Below, one piece after another: positions 18,289 to 27,699 of a DNA stretch of 64,000 bases. Position 1 is the first letter of the stretch; the number at the start of each line of letters is the position of its first letter. Below the pieces are notes generated by a model that saw nothing but the letters and a program-made list of their open reading frames with translations, ran no database searches and was not told the DNA's origin. The position numbers and the translations under genes were made by a program. Origin of the DNA: Bacillus sp. 123MFChir2 (GTDB taxonomy: Bacteria; Bacillota; Bacilli; Bacillales; Bacillaceae_G); assembly GCF_000383235.1 (NCBI RefSeq), contig NZ_KB910938.1, positions 1-64,000 of the forward strand, in the 5' to 3' direction.

Positions 18289-18462
18289 AAAAAAAACCTC
18301 TTCTTTTAGGTAGGCGAGAGCACCTGGCCATGCTTTGGAGCGGTCAGGGACTTTTTGGCCACGGGCGATGTTAAAACAAAGGGAGCGAACGAGTAGCACA
18401 GCACTTTTTACTCTGCATAGCAATGATTTATCTGTTGGAAAGTTAAGTTGGATATATATAAA
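18289..18462 (+). repeat. Dispersed repeat family 1
   Basis: Forward copy: GGCGAGAGCACCTGGCCATG ... GCGGTCAGGGAC ... GGATATATATA. It lies upstream of the HrtAB-like operon. Confidence 0.8.
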
Positions 18463-18514
18463 TGACATACGTTTTGTGGATAAAAGTGGCCATTATAAAG
18501 AGAAAAAGAAGATA

Positions 18515-18558
18515 GGAGTTGACTCAAAAGAGATGTAGATGTCTTTTGAATCAACTCC
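18515..18558. terminator. Inverted repeat, probable terminator
   Basis: GGAGTTGACTCAAAAGA pairs with TCTTTTGAATCAACTCC across a 10-base loop, with one mismatch; TTCTT follows. Confidence 0.55.
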
Positions 18559-18719
18559 TTCTTATATGTTCACTGATATATCGGCGCTTCGACAATGTTT
18601 AACATTCTGAGTGCAGGAAATAGAGCTGACATTACACCTTTTTCGAAAATACAATACAGAATTTTCAAATATATACAAATAAGATATAATAGAAGTATTA
18701 ACCAAAAGGAGTTGCGAAT

Positions 18720-18770
18720 ATGATTGCGATAATTGCAGTAGACGTTTTGTTTCACCAACAAAAAATCTAA
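18720..18770 (+). CDS. Possible 16-aa leader peptide before the GNAT gene
   Basis: ATG at 18720 follows AAAGGAG by eight bases and encodes MIAIIAVDVLFHQQKI. A TATAAT box lies ~35 bp upstream. A GC-containing hairpin (18769-18799) follows at once and ends close to the ribosome site of the acetyltransferase gene. The arrangement is what a translation-controlled leader would look like; the function is inferred. Confidence 0.4.
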   Translation: MIAIIAVDVLFHQQKI

Positions 18771-18799
18771 GGGGTTGTACCTCAGGCTGCACCCCTTAA
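18769..18799 (+). promoter_or_regulatory. Hairpin between leader ORF and GNAT gene
   Basis: AAGGGGTTG and GCACCCCTT can pair. No T run follows (AATAAAGGG instead), so it is more likely to affect translation of the downstream gene than to end transcription. Confidence 0.4.
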
Positions 18800-18814
18800 T
18801 AAAGGGAGAATAAC

Positions 18815-19381
18815 ATGAAACAGTTTTTTAATCACTTTTTAACAGGGCAAACGGTTCTGTTAAAACAAATGGAACAAAATCACCTTGAGCGCTTTGCTCA
18901 ACTTGAAAATGAAAAACATACGCTATTACTCGCAAATGATGACATTCCGTTTCCAACGACATTGGAAGACAACAAAACGTTTTTCAATGGTATTAGCGGC
19001 AAAAAGGAAGAGTTTATTTTTGGTATTTTTGATAAGGAATCGAATGAACTAATTGGATCATGTGGTGTTTTCGCAATCAATTGGAAAAATAGCACTTGTT
19101 TTGTCGGTATTTCTATCGGAACAAAGTGGCAAAATAAAGGCTTTGGTACGGACGCGATGAACACTTTAATATCGTTTATTTTCAATTACATTCACATAAA
19201 TAAAATTAAACTGCAAGTGTTTAGTTTCAATGCGAATGCGATTCGTTCATACGAAAAATGTCACTTTGTAAAAGAAGGTACTTTTCGCAATGAAATTTTT
19301 AGATTTGGCAAATTCCATGACGTATATGTGTTTGGTTTATTAAGAGACGATTGGAAAGATCTACACTTACAAAGCAATTAA
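18815..19381 (+). CDS. GNAT family N-acetyltransferase
   Basis: A 188-aa acetyltransferase of the RimJ/RimL-like GNAT group. The acetyl-CoA loop is seen as GTKWQNKGFGTDAM (residues ~109-122), and the C-terminal part has the usual SFNANAIRSYEKCHFVKEG. AAAGGGAGAA precedes the ATG. Substrate unknown; such proteins acetylate protein N-termini, antibiotics or small amines. A short ORF plus hairpin just upstream suggests translational control. Confidence 0.8.
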   Translation: MKQFFNHFLTGQTVLLKQMEQNHLERFAQLENEKHTLLLANDDIPFPTTLEDNKTFFNGISGKKEEFIFGIFDKESNELIGSCGVFAINWKNSTCFVGISIGTKWQNKGFGTDAMNTLISFIFNYIHINKIKLQVFSFNANAIRSYEKCHFVKEGTFRNEIFRFGKFHDVYVFGLLRDDWKDLHLQSN

Positions 19382-19468
19382 TAAAAAAAGCTGATGAAGT
19401 TTTCCGTTTGTAGAATAAGCAATGTTTATGAATAGAAGATGAACACGTGATTATAATTGCAAAGAAAA

Positions 19469-19502
19469 CGAAAAGTGTGCCAGGTTGCACACTTTTCATT
19501 TT
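19469..19502. terminator. Bidirectional terminator
   Basis: GAAAAGTGTGC and GCACACTTTTC flank a short loop, between the convergent GNAT and MMPL genes. Confidence 0.8.
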
Positions 19503-19508
19503 GAACAA

Positions 19509-21710
19509 TTATTTTAAATCTGTTGGAAGGGAAGAAATACGCTTGGAACGCCGCGGTTTGAAAAAAATCAAAATCGAAGGGAGCAGCATACCACGAACAA
19601 GAAATGTATCAATTAAAATCCCCATTGTCATTGTTAAACCGAATAGAAAGAGTTCTTGAAGTGGTTGGGTAATGAGCACGCCGAATGTAGCTGCGAGTAT
19701 AATACCCGCTGATGAAATAACGCCTCCAGTTAAAGAAACCCCGCGTGCTACCGCTTCTTTCCATTCATATTTTTGCGCCTCTTCTTTGATTCGGGATACG
19801 AGCATAATATTATAGTCGATCCCTAATGCAATAAGAAATACAAAGGTGTAGACAGGTAGACGATAGCTAATTGAGTCGTATCCTAAAATATAATGAAAAA
19901 TCATCCAACCTAGCCCTAGCGTCGCTGAATAAGAAAGTAACATTGTGATCATCATTGTTAGCGCGATAATGATCGAGCGTGATTGGTATGTCAGCATAAT
20001 GAGAATAAAAATAGAAATGAGCGAGAACGTCACGATTGTATCTTTTTCGTTCAAAGATTTTACATCTAATTGCTGCGGGGTTTGCCCGCTATAATGCAAG
20101 GAATATTGCTGAGAATCAAAGCCGCTCTTTGTTAACAAACTGTTACTGTTTTCACGTAGTAGACTGATTGTATTTAAAGCTGCTTGGTCGTAAGGATTGT
20201 CTTGTAAAGTTAATTGCAATTTGACGGCATGCTTTTCTTCTGATAAGAAGTTTTTTGGTAAGTTCGCATTCGCGAATGCGGAAGTGATTTCTGGTGTGAC
20301 GGTGTTTACCCCATCTAGTTTTTTCATTGCGCTTGATAATAAAGCTAATTTATCAAAAAAGGATTGGTCTAAGACAATTTCTTTGTCTGATTTCAAAATG
20401 ACAGTGACAGGCGCTAATTGTCCTGGTGGGAAGTTTTCCTCTAAAGTTTCAAAGCCTTGCCGGGATGAAATGTCATTTGGGAATGACTTCATTAAATTAA
20501 ACGAATATTTCATAGATCCAACGTTCAGCGAAGTAAGAATGAGCATAATGAGCAGTATACTTACTGTGATGGAAGGCTTTTTCTTTACAAAAGTGCCTAC
20601 ATTTGTCCAGAAGCCGCCCAGCTTCTCTTCTTTTTCGGCTACTTTTGGAATGAAAGGCCAAAATGCTTTTTGGCCTACGAGTGCAAATAAAGCTGGAATA
20701 AGTGTGATGCCTCCAAGCAGAATGAACACCATAGCAACTGAAAATACTGGGGCAAAGTTATGATATGCATTAAAAACAGCAAAGAACAATGTAAGCATTG
20801 CGACCAGAACGGTTCCGCCGCTAAATAGAATTGGTTCCATTACTTGCGTTAACGCGGCTTGCATCGCATCGTATTTCGAATTCGTCTTTTTTAACTCTTC
20901 TTTATAACGAGCTACTATGAATAAACAATAATCCGTCAAAACAGCAAAGAGTAGAATCATCATAATGGAAAGAGCTTGTTTTTCAACGACGAACCATCCG
21001 TTTTGACCTACCAATCCTAAAATGCGATCGACTACTGCATATACGATACCGGAAATGAGTAAGGGAATGACAGCAAGCAAAGGGGAGCGATAAATAATGA
21101 TTAATATAATGAGAATTAATCCGATTGTTGCAAACATTAATACGAAGTCAGCATTTTTGAACAGTGTAATCGTATCCGCTGCAATTCCAGCTGGACCTGT
21201 AATCTCAAGCTTTAAGTCTCCGATATCCATTTGTTTCACATAGTTGCGAATTTGCTGTAATGTGTCATAAATTTGATCCGATTCTAAATCTTTTGTTAGA
21301 GCAACATTTAACAGAATAGTTGTGTTATCTTTGGAGAACATTTTATCTTGTGTGGCTTTTGGAAGTTGGTGAAATGGTAAGGCGCTTGCAACATGTTTCG
21401 GTTTATCATCTGAGGAAAGCCATTTGCTAATTTCTGAAATTTTTGCACGTTCGGCCTCAGTGATTGTGGATTTTCCATGAAAAACAAGCAAGGCGACTGT
21501 TCCATCTTTGGATGGAAATTGTTCATCCAATATCTGCTGTGCTACAGCAGACGGCGTATCTTTATGGATGCTTCCTTCACCACTGCTTGTTGCGTACTTT
21601 TTGGCTCCGGGTGCGAGAAAACTTAAAACGCCAATAGCAAGAATCCAAGCGACTAAAATGATTTTGGCACCCTTTGGACTACTGATGAAGCGAGCAAGTT
21701 TCGAAATCAC
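19509..21710 (-). CDS. MMPL family transporter (YdfJ-like)
   Basis: A 733-aa RND-superfamily membrane protein of the MMPL type, close in length to B. subtilis YdfJ. It shows the two-fold design: helix 1, an extracytoplasmic domain (~40-185), helices 2-6, a second external domain and helices 7-12. RND-type motifs are LTDYCLFIVARYKEELKK and GIDYNIMLVSRIKEEA. It likely exports lipids or amphipathic drugs. The start is probably the GTG at 21710, nine bases after AGGAGG; the ATG two bases earlier is out of frame and runs into a stop. Confidence 0.88.
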   Translation of the reverse strand: MISKLARFISSPKGAKIILVAWILAIGVLSFLAPGAKKYATSSGEGSIHKDTPSAVAQQILDEQFPSKDGTVALLVFHGKSTITEAERAKISEISKWLSSDDKPKHVASALPFHQLPKATQDKMFSKDNTTILLNVALTKDLESDQIYDTLQQIRNYVKQMDIGDLKLEITGPAGIAADTITLFKNADFVLMFATIGLILIILIIIYRSPLLAVIPLLISGIVYAVVDRILGLVGQNGWFVVEKQALSIMMILLFAVLTDYCLFIVARYKEELKKTNSKYDAMQAALTQVMEPILFSGGTVLVAMLTLFFAVFNAYHNFAPVFSVAMVFILLGGITLIPALFALVGQKAFWPFIPKVAEKEEKLGGFWTNVGTFVKKKPSITVSILLIMLILTSLNVGSMKYSFNLMKSFPNDISSRQGFETLEENFPPGQLAPVTVILKSDKEIVLDQSFFDKLALLSSAMKKLDGVNTVTPEITSAFANANLPKNFLSEEKHAVKLQLTLQDNPYDQAALNTISLLRENSNSLLTKSGFDSQQYSLHYSGQTPQQLDVKSLNEKDTIVTFSLISIFILIMLTYQSRSIIIALTMMITMLLSYSATLGLGWMIFHYILGYDSISYRLPVYTFVFLIALGIDYNIMLVSRIKEEAQKYEWKEAVARGVSLTGGVISSAGIILAATFGVLITQPLQELFLFGLTMTMGILIDTFLVRGMLLPSILIFFKPRRSKRISSLPTDLK

Positions 21711-21769
21711 ATCTATAACCTCCTCTTCTTATGTTCAGGAAGATTTTAAAATAAGAATATGAACAGAAC

Positions 21770-22158
21770 ATGAACGGAATGTTACGAAAATTAAGATTAT
21801 TTACTTGTTTATCCTTTTTTCGCTTGTTACCAGTTAAGGGAGTAAAAAATATAAGTGGAAAAGAACTAAAAGACGAAATGAAGAAAAAGAATAAGCAATT
21901 GATTGACGTTTGTACACCAGGCGAATTTAGAGGTAACCATGTTCCGTATTTTCGTAATATATCGCTAAATAAACCCGTACAACAAGCAAGTAGTTTAGAT
22001 GAAAATAAAGAAGTAAACACGCAACAAAAATTTTAAAGAAGATGGGGTTTAAACATATTATCAATGTTTTAGGCGATATGAACGTTTGGAGTTCAGGATT
22101 CGAGTTGCAGCGGATCTTGAATCGTGTCGAAGCGCCGATATATAGGCGGGAAGCGTAA
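21770..22158 (+). pseudogene. Rhodanese-like protein, catalytic loop deleted
   Basis: The frame encodes a membrane-anchored rhodanese (YqhL-like): KGVKNISGKELKDEM, KKNKQLIDVCTPGEFRGNHV. It breaks at ~22020, where the expected segment with the active-site cysteine is missing; a second frame then continues KILKKMGFKHIINVLGDMNVW. The deletion removes the catalytic Cys loop and shifts the frame. The last ~20 codons do not look like rhodanese and contain an 18-base sequence also found at 18576-18593. Confidence 0.75.
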
Positions 22159-22180
22159 TTTCCAGTCAGTTTCATACAAA

Positions 22181-22206
22181 AAACCGCTGAACAATCAGCG
22201 GCTTTT
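22181..22206. terminator. Terminator after the LCP gene
   Basis: ACCGCTGA-ACAA-TCAGCGG with A and T tracts on either side; it serves the reverse-strand LCP gene. Confidence 0.75.
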
Positions 22207-22218
22207 GCTATATTCACA

Positions 22219-23364
22219 TTAATTATCGTTTGTTTTGTTAGTCGTTGTATCCTTATGCACAGCTTGTTGTTTCTGCTCTTGGTTTTGTTTGTTATCCGTA
22301 TCTTTTTCTTGCGCTACATTGTTTGTATCAGCAGGAAGCCCAAGATGTTCGCGGAGCTGCTTTGAGATGTCGGCAATATTTTTTTGATCAGGCATGTAGT
22401 AATACGTATGTTTCGGCACGTAAGTAGGTTTACAAACTTTATCTTCCGCCATATAGCAGTCTTCTCCAGCTAGTTGAAGTTTTCCGATTGAAGCATTGAT
22501 ACCATATTTGTAGAATGATAACATGTCGTCAAATGAGAAGTTTGTTTTAAATTCCCCATTAATATCATCAATAACTTTCCCTACTTTTGTAACGGATCCC
22601 GCACTTGCTAGTTTTTTAACAATCGCTTCAATAACAAGCTGTTGACGTTGGCCACGCATGGCATCGCTATCAATTTTACGCGTTCTTGCTAGCGCAAGGG
22701 CTTGTTCTCCGTTTAGATGCTGGAACCCTTTTTCAAGATGAATTGCACCAGCTGTATCGTTACTATCTTGTTCTGTAAATGTAACAGGTACATCTAAGTC
22801 AATTCCTCCTAAATCGTCGACAACTTTTATGAAAGAATTAAAATTAAATCTTACAAAATAATCGACGGGGACGTTGAATAGCTTTTCTACTGTTTCAATC
22901 GTAGCTTGAGGGCCACCGTCTTTTCCATTTTTTGTAGCGCCAAATGCATAGGAATGTGTAATCTTATCTTTTTTCTTCTCTACTGGAACGTATGTGTATG
23001 TATCACGTGGAATACTTACTAGTTTTACTGTTTTACTATCTTTATTAAACGTTGCCAGTAACAATGCATCCGGATGGAATGCCCCAGCGTATAGTTTTTC
23101 GCGTCCTTTATTTTCATCAATTCCCATAATTAACACAGATACGTTATTGGTAACGGGTTTGACCGCTTGTTCTCGTAATTCAGATTTTTCACCACGCTCT
23201 AAATTTTGAGAGGCATTTCGAACAGCAGAAGATGCCTTATTTACTAAAAACCATGTGTAACCTCCACCGCAAATTAAAAAGAATGTAATAATGAGCATTG
23301 TAATTTTTAGCTTCTTATAGCTTTTTTTATGCTTATTTTCACGTAAATCCGTCTTTTGCTCCAT
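22219..23364 (-). CDS. LytR-CpsA-Psr (LCP) family cell-wall ligase
   Basis: A 381-aa LCP protein that transfers undecaprenyl-linked glycopolymers to peptidoglycan on the outer face of the membrane. One N-terminal helix (~20-42) precedes the LCP domain, with the pyrophosphate-binding signatures VSIPRDTYTYV and ALARTRKIDSDAMRGQRQQ. The C-terminal ~45 residues are rich in Q, K, D and N and probably disordered. GGAGTAT precedes the ATG. It follows the efflux operon on the same strand but is separated by a terminator. Confidence 0.92.
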   Translation of the reverse strand: MEQKTDLRENKHKKSYKKLKITMLIITFFLICGGGYTWFLVNKASSAVRNASQNLERGEKSELREQAVKPVTNNVSVLIMGIDENKGREKLYAGAFHPDALLLATFNKDSKTVKLVSIPRDTYTYVPVEKKKDKITHSYAFGATKNGKDGGPQATIETVEKLFNVPVDYFVRFNFNSFIKVVDDLGGIDLDVPVTFTEQDSNDTAGAIHLEKGFQHLNGEQALALARTRKIDSDAMRGQRQQLVIEAIVKKLASAGSVTKVGKVIDDINGEFKTNFSFDDMLSFYKYGINASIGKLQLAGEDCYMAEDKVCKPTYVPKHTYYYMPDQKNIADISKQLREHLGLPADTNNVAQEKDTDNKQNQEQKQQAVHKDTTTNKTNDN

Positions 23365-23566
23365 TCTATATACTCCTTCATCTATAATGAGATCTAATTC
23401 AGTCCTCGCATCAATTAATTATAATTCTTTATTGTAGAAAAGAATATTACAAGTTATTTACATTTTTTAAATTTTCTTTCTATTTTAGTGTTAAGGGGTT
23501 GGTAAAAATGAAAGCGTTTTTGTTTTTTGCGAACGAAAACTAATTGTAAACTATGCAACAAAATAA

Positions 23567-23594
23567 CAAGGTTACCTTTGGCAACCTTGTTTAT
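23567..23594. terminator. Terminator after the YknXYZ-like operon
   Basis: AACAAGGTT and AACCTTGTT arms around an 8-10 base loop, with T runs in the reverse direction. Confidence 0.7.
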
Positions 23595-23595
23595 T

Positions 23596-24792
23596 TTATT
23601 CATATCGCAAGCACTCAATTGGATCTAGCTTCGCAGCTTTATTTGCTGGAAGTAAGCCAAATGCAATACCAATTAACATGGACAGCCCAACCGAGATTAA
23701 GCCTAATTTTATTGAGACAACGAGTGGCCATGCTGCAAATATGGATACGATCCAGGCAAAGAAGATGCCGAGTACAAATCCGATCATGCCACCTAAAGCT
23801 GTTAAAATACAAGATTCAATAAGGAATTGCATTAATACTTTTCCGCGCGTTGCACCGAGTGCTTTGCGGACTCCGATTTCACGTGTACGCTCTGTGACGG
23901 AAACAAGCATGATGTTCATAACGCCGATACCACCAACAAGTAGCGAAATAGCGGCAATACCACCAAATACACTTTTTAAAATACCAGTAAAGTTATCAAT
24001 CTCTTTTAACATTTCCTGTGGATCTGGTACTTTGAATTTCCCAGTGTGTTCTGGTTTTTTTGCGTCGTTTAATGATTTTACAACTGCATCTTGCACAGTT
24101 TGCTTATCTTGACCAGGAGCGATTTTTACTGTGATACTATCATAATTATTTTTGCCGAATAAAACAGGCCAGTTTTCTGCGGGGATGATTCCTTCTTTAA
24201 AGTCCGCACCACCCATCATTGCTTTGATAGAATATACACCGACTACTTTGTAAGGTGTCCCTTTTATATCGATATATAAGTTTGGTTCCCATGAAGAGAA
24301 CAATTTATGGAATGCATCTTTACTTAAAACAATTGTATGTTCTGGTTTGTCTAGATCGGTAGCTGTTAAAAATCGGCCATGTTCAAGTTGGTATCTAGAG
24401 GCATCCTCAAAATAATCACCTTTAGCACCAATTACATCAAGAGCTAATTCTTTTTTTCCTGCATATACTTTCGCGTTATTTCTTACATTGGGATAAACAT
24501 CTTGAACACCAGGGATTTTTAAGACATTGTCATACATACTTGCTGAAATTTTACCGTCCATATCTGAAAAATCTTCTGTGTTATAGTTTACTTGAAATTG
24601 ATCTTTCTTTTCTTTCCCGATTTGTTCACGAAATTTCGCATTGGTTCCATCACCGATAGAGATAATGGTAATAATCGCACTAACTCCAATAATAATTCCA
24701 AGCATTGTTAAAATCGAACGCATTTTATGAGCAAAGATGGAGGAAAGGGCCATACGTATATTTTCATTTAAGTTCAAACTCAACCTCTCCAA
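23596..24792 (-). CDS. MacB-like ABC permease (YknZ type)
   Basis: A 398-aa permease, almost the same length as B. subtilis YknZ. It has one N-terminal helix, a MacB periplasmic-core domain (~50-240) and a C-terminal FtsX domain with three helices; LLVGGIGVMNIMLVSVTERTREIGVRKALGA marks the family (given in part). The start overlaps the end of the ATPase gene by 13 bases. It is the third gene of an adaptor-ATPase-permease operon, expected to protect against toxic peptides or export them. Confidence 0.9.
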   Translation of the reverse strand: MERLSLNLNENIRMALSSIFAHKMRSILTMLGIIIGVSAIITIISIGDGTNAKFREQIGKEKKDQFQVNYNTEDFSDMDGKISASMYDNVLKIPGVQDVYPNVRNNAKVYAGKKELALDVIGAKGDYFEDASRYQLEHGRFLTATDLDKPEHTIVLSKDAFHKLFSSWEPNLYIDIKGTPYKVVGVYSIKAMMGGADFKEGIIPAENWPVLFGKNNYDSITVKIAPGQDKQTVQDAVVKSLNDAKKPEHTGKFKVPDPQEMLKEIDNFTGILKSVFGGIAAISLLVGGIGVMNIMLVSVTERTREIGVRKALGATRGKVLMQFLIESCILTALGGMIGFVLGIFFAWIVSIFAAWPLVVSIKLGLISVGLSMLIGIAFGLLPANKAAKLDPIECLRYE

Positions 24793-25454
24793 TCTTGGAC
24801 GATCTTTCCGTCACGAATTACAATTTGGCGTGCTGCCGCTTCTCCAATTTCCCGGTCATGGGTAATCATTATAATGGTAGAGCCTTGTTTATTTAATTCG
24901 TAAAAGAGATCCATAATTTGTGTACTTGTTTTTGTATCAAGTGCACCAGTCGGTTCGTCGGCTAAAATGAATTTTGGGTTATTCACAATCGCACGAGCGA
25001 CAGCAACACGTTGTTTTTGTCCACCAGACAATTCGTTTGGCAAGTGAGTTGCTCGGTCCGCGAGCCCTACTTTTGTTAATGCAGCTAACGCTCGCTCGCG
25101 TCGCTCTTTTTTATCTACGCCACCATAGATAAGTGGCAGTTCTACATTTTGCATCGCATTGAGGCGAGGGAGCAACATAAAGTTTTGGAATACAAATCCA
25201 ATTTCTTTATTGCGAATGTGCGCTAGTTCTGTTTCTGACATGTTTGAAATATGTTGCCCAGCTAACGTGTATGTGCCTGTTGTCGGTTTGTCTAGGCAAC
25301 CGATAATATTCATTAATGTTGATTTCCCGGAACCAGATGGTCCCATAATGGAAGTAAATTCACCTTGATTTAGTGTTAGATCAATTCCATGCAGGACTTG
25401 AACAATTTCTTCTCCGTTTTGAAAAGACTTCGTGATGCCTTTTAATTCAATCAT
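24780..25454 (-). CDS. ABC transporter ATPase (YknY/MacB type)
   Basis: A 224-aa ATPase with Walker [10 protein letters not shown], signature LSGGQ and Walker B FILADEPTGALD, plus the H-loop MITHDREI. It belongs to the LolD/MacB group that powers FtsX-like permeases. Its ATG overlaps the stop of the adaptor gene (ATGA) and it overlaps the permease gene, so the three proteins are probably made together. Confidence 0.92.
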   Translation of the reverse strand: MIELKGITKSFQNGEEIVQVLHGIDLTLNQGEFTSIMGPSGSGKSTLMNIIGCLDKPTTGTYTLAGQHISNMSETELAHIRNKEIGFVFQNFMLLPRLNAMQNVELPLIYGGVDKKERRERALAALTKVGLADRATHLPNELSGGQKQRVAVARAIVNNPKFILADEPTGALDTKTSTQIMDLFYELNKQGSTIIMITHDREIGEAAARQIVIRDGKIVQDWRG

Positions 25455-26554
25455 TTCATGCTAACCTCCATACCATCTTGTAGATCTTTTTCTGGTTTTG
25501 AGATTACTTTCTCACCTGTTTGTAAGCCAGAAATCTTTGCTTCGCTATCTGTTTCAAACTCAATGGTAATGGCTTTTTCTTTTGCTTTTCCGTCTTTTAC
25601 AACGAATACGATGTTTTTATCACCTTTTTTCACGATACTGCTTCTTGGAACAACAAGACCGTTTGCTTCCCCTGATTTTGCCGTTACATAAACATGGAAG
25701 CCTGGTTGTAGGTCGTCACCATTATCTAATGTAATAACGAAAGGATAATTAGAAACGGTTTTGTTTTCATCCATATTCTTTAATGGCGTTGTTCCAATTT
25801 CTGTTACTTTTCCTGTCCATGTTTTTCCTGATACTGTTTTAGATGTAACAGAAACCTCTTGGCCAACTTTCATTTGAGAAAGTTCGTATTCAGATAACTG
25901 GCCTTTTACTTTTAATGGCCCAGCAGTGCGAATTGTCATACCACTTATAGCTGCTTTTTCTTCTGTACCTTTGTTAATGTCTTCAATCATACCATCTACA
26001 GGACTTGTTACTGACAGTGCATTTTCTTTTTCTTGAGCGTTTTGCATCATTTGCTTCGCTTTTTCGACTTCAAACTTTTTCATTTCAAGCTGCGCTTCTT
26101 GTGTTTGCACTTCTTGTTCAACTGCTTTTAACATGTCACCTGCAGCACCAGATTGTTTCGCTGTTTGTAGTTTTTGTTTTGCAGCATCCACTTGTTTTTG
26201 AAGGAGTGAAACTTCTTTCTCAGCTAACTTCTTTTGCATTTCCGCTTCGTTTTTTTCTAGTTTGCTAGATGAGTTGTTATATTTAAAAAGTAATTGTCCT
26301 TTTTTAACTTGATCTCCTTTTTTAACTGCAAGCTCATAGTTACCTTTTGTTGGATCAAATGCAATTGTTTCGATCCCGTTTGGAATAACTTCGCCGCCAA
26401 ATTTTTGCGCATTTTCAATTTTCTTTTCTGTTACTTTATAACCGCTGTATGCCATAGCCGGTGTAGAAGATCCGCCAGCTAAAGCAAAGTAAGAACCAGC
26501 ACCAATTCCAATTGTTGCTAAACCGACAATTAATAATTTTGTTTTCTTTTTCAT
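25451..26554 (-). CDS. Membrane-fusion (HlyD/MacA-like) adaptor, YknX type
   Basis: A 367-aa adaptor anchored by an N-terminal helix (LLIVGLATIGIGAGSYFA). A lipoyl-like half-domain flanks a long coiled coil (~100-185, rich in K, E, Q), followed by beta-barrel and membrane-proximal domains. This order matches MacA/YknX. It is the first gene of the operon, which resembles yknXYZ of B. subtilis; yknW is not seen nearby. Confidence 0.88.
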   Translation of the reverse strand: MKKKTKLLIVGLATIGIGAGSYFALAGGSSTPAMAYSGYKVTEKKIENAQKFGGEVIPNGIETIAFDPTKGNYELAVKKGDQVKKGQLLFKYNNSSSKLEKNEAEMQKKLAEKEVSLLQKQVDAAKQKLQTAKQSGAAGDMLKAVEQEVQTQEAQLEMKKFEVEKAKQMMQNAQEKENALSVTSPVDGMIEDINKGTEEKAAISGMTIRTAGPLKVKGQLSEYELSQMKVGQEVSVTSKTVSGKTWTGKVTEIGTTPLKNMDENKTVSNYPFVITLDNGDDLQPGFHVYVTAKSGEANGLVVPRSSIVKKGDKNIVFVVKDGKAKEKAITIEFETDSEAKISGLQTGEKVISKPEKDLQDGMEVSMK

Positions 26555-26795
26555 TGTATTTTCACCTTTTCGTGTCGTTTTTGTCTCTGTAATTTCTAGT
26601 ATAAGGGAGGCGTTAAATATGGCAAATTGTTTTATCTTACAAAAGTATTACATTTTTGTAAGATTTAAATGAAAGGTGAATGCTTTCGTATTTTTATAGC
26701 AGAGACTCATATGAAAAAGATGATTTTACAGAAAATATTTACAATTTAGAAAACTTTTTATAAAATGGTATAAAAAGGATTGGGGTCATGAGAAT

Positions 26796-27698
26796 ATGGC
26801 AAAGAGGGTGTTTATACATAGTTCGGAAGTCATTGTGCAACTTTTCTTATCGGTGATCGGAATTATTTGTGTAGGAGCATTACCTGGTTTGTTTCAAGGC
26901 CTAAAAGTAGATTTTCATAAATATATAGAAACGATTAAGATGGTATGCAATAGTTTACTACATCTATCATCGATGACGTATATGCCAGTTAGTAATAGTG
27001 CAAGACCAACACCAAAACCACTATTTCCACAACTATTTATCCACTATAAAGAAACGATGATTATTTTTTTAGCAGCTTTTTTTATTTCACTTTTAATTGC
27101 CTTTTTAATTGTCTATATCGTTTTACGAAGTAATGCTAGAGTGCAGAAGAAAATTAAATCATTTTTACTCTTTCTTGAATCTATTCCAGATATTCTTCTT
27201 ATTATTGGTTCGCAGCTTTTCGTCATTTGGATTTTTAAACAAACAGGTATTTTAGCTGTAAGTATTTCAGGGGTAGGGGAGCAATCCGTTAGGGGATTAC
27301 CAATTATTTGTTTAAGTGTACCGACAACGATTATGTTTGTGAAACTAGTATTATTGCGTTTTGAAACAGAACTTGAAAAAGATTATGTTCTATTTGCAAA
27401 GGCAAAAGGGCTGGATAGGCTTTATATTTTAAATCATCATGTTTTACGTAATGTGTTATTAAGTACGCTTTTTTTTACAAAAACGAACATTTGGTTTATG
27501 TTATCTAATTTGTACATTATTGAATGGATGTTTAATACATACGGCATGTTTGTATTTGTAAGAGTAGCTGCCGCGGAGCATTTCGCAACAGGTATTCCTC
27601 TGTTTACAGTTAGTTTGCTGCTGCTTTATGTACCTATTTTTATTATTTTTAAGCTGTTTCATTATCTTGTTCCAAATGCGATGAAAGAGAGGGTTTAA
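26796..27698 (+). CDS. OppB-like ABC permease, paralogue of 13188
   Basis: A 300-aa permease clearly related to the 13188 protein: both share the N-terminal QLFLSVIGIICVGALPGLFQG pattern (given in part), an internal KPLFPQLF segment, and the coupling region DYVLFAKAKGL...HHVLRNVLL. Helix count and length are similar. It is followed after one base by an OppC-like gene. No ATPase or binding protein lies beside it. The ribosome site is weak (GGGGTCATGAG). Confidence 0.78.
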   Translation: MAKRVFIHSSEVIVQLFLSVIGIICVGALPGLFQGLKVDFHKYIETIKMVCNSLLHLSSMTYMPVSNSARPTPKPLFPQLFIHYKETMIIFLAAFFISLLIAFLIVYIVLRSNARVQKKIKSFLLFLESIPDILLIIGSQLFVIWIFKQTGILAVSISGVGEQSVRGLPIICLSVPTTIMFVKLVLLRFETELEKDYVLFAKAKGLDRLYILNHHVLRNVLLSTLFFTKTNIWFMLSNLYIIEWMFNTYGMFVFVRVAAAEHFATGIPLFTVSLLLLYVPIFIIFKLFHYLVPNAMKERV

Positions 27699-27699
27699 G

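Noticed and set aside
20197-20763. 188-aa ORF on the + strand
   Set aside because: It is antisense to the MMPL transporter gene, which has clear family motifs; it is a shadow frame.
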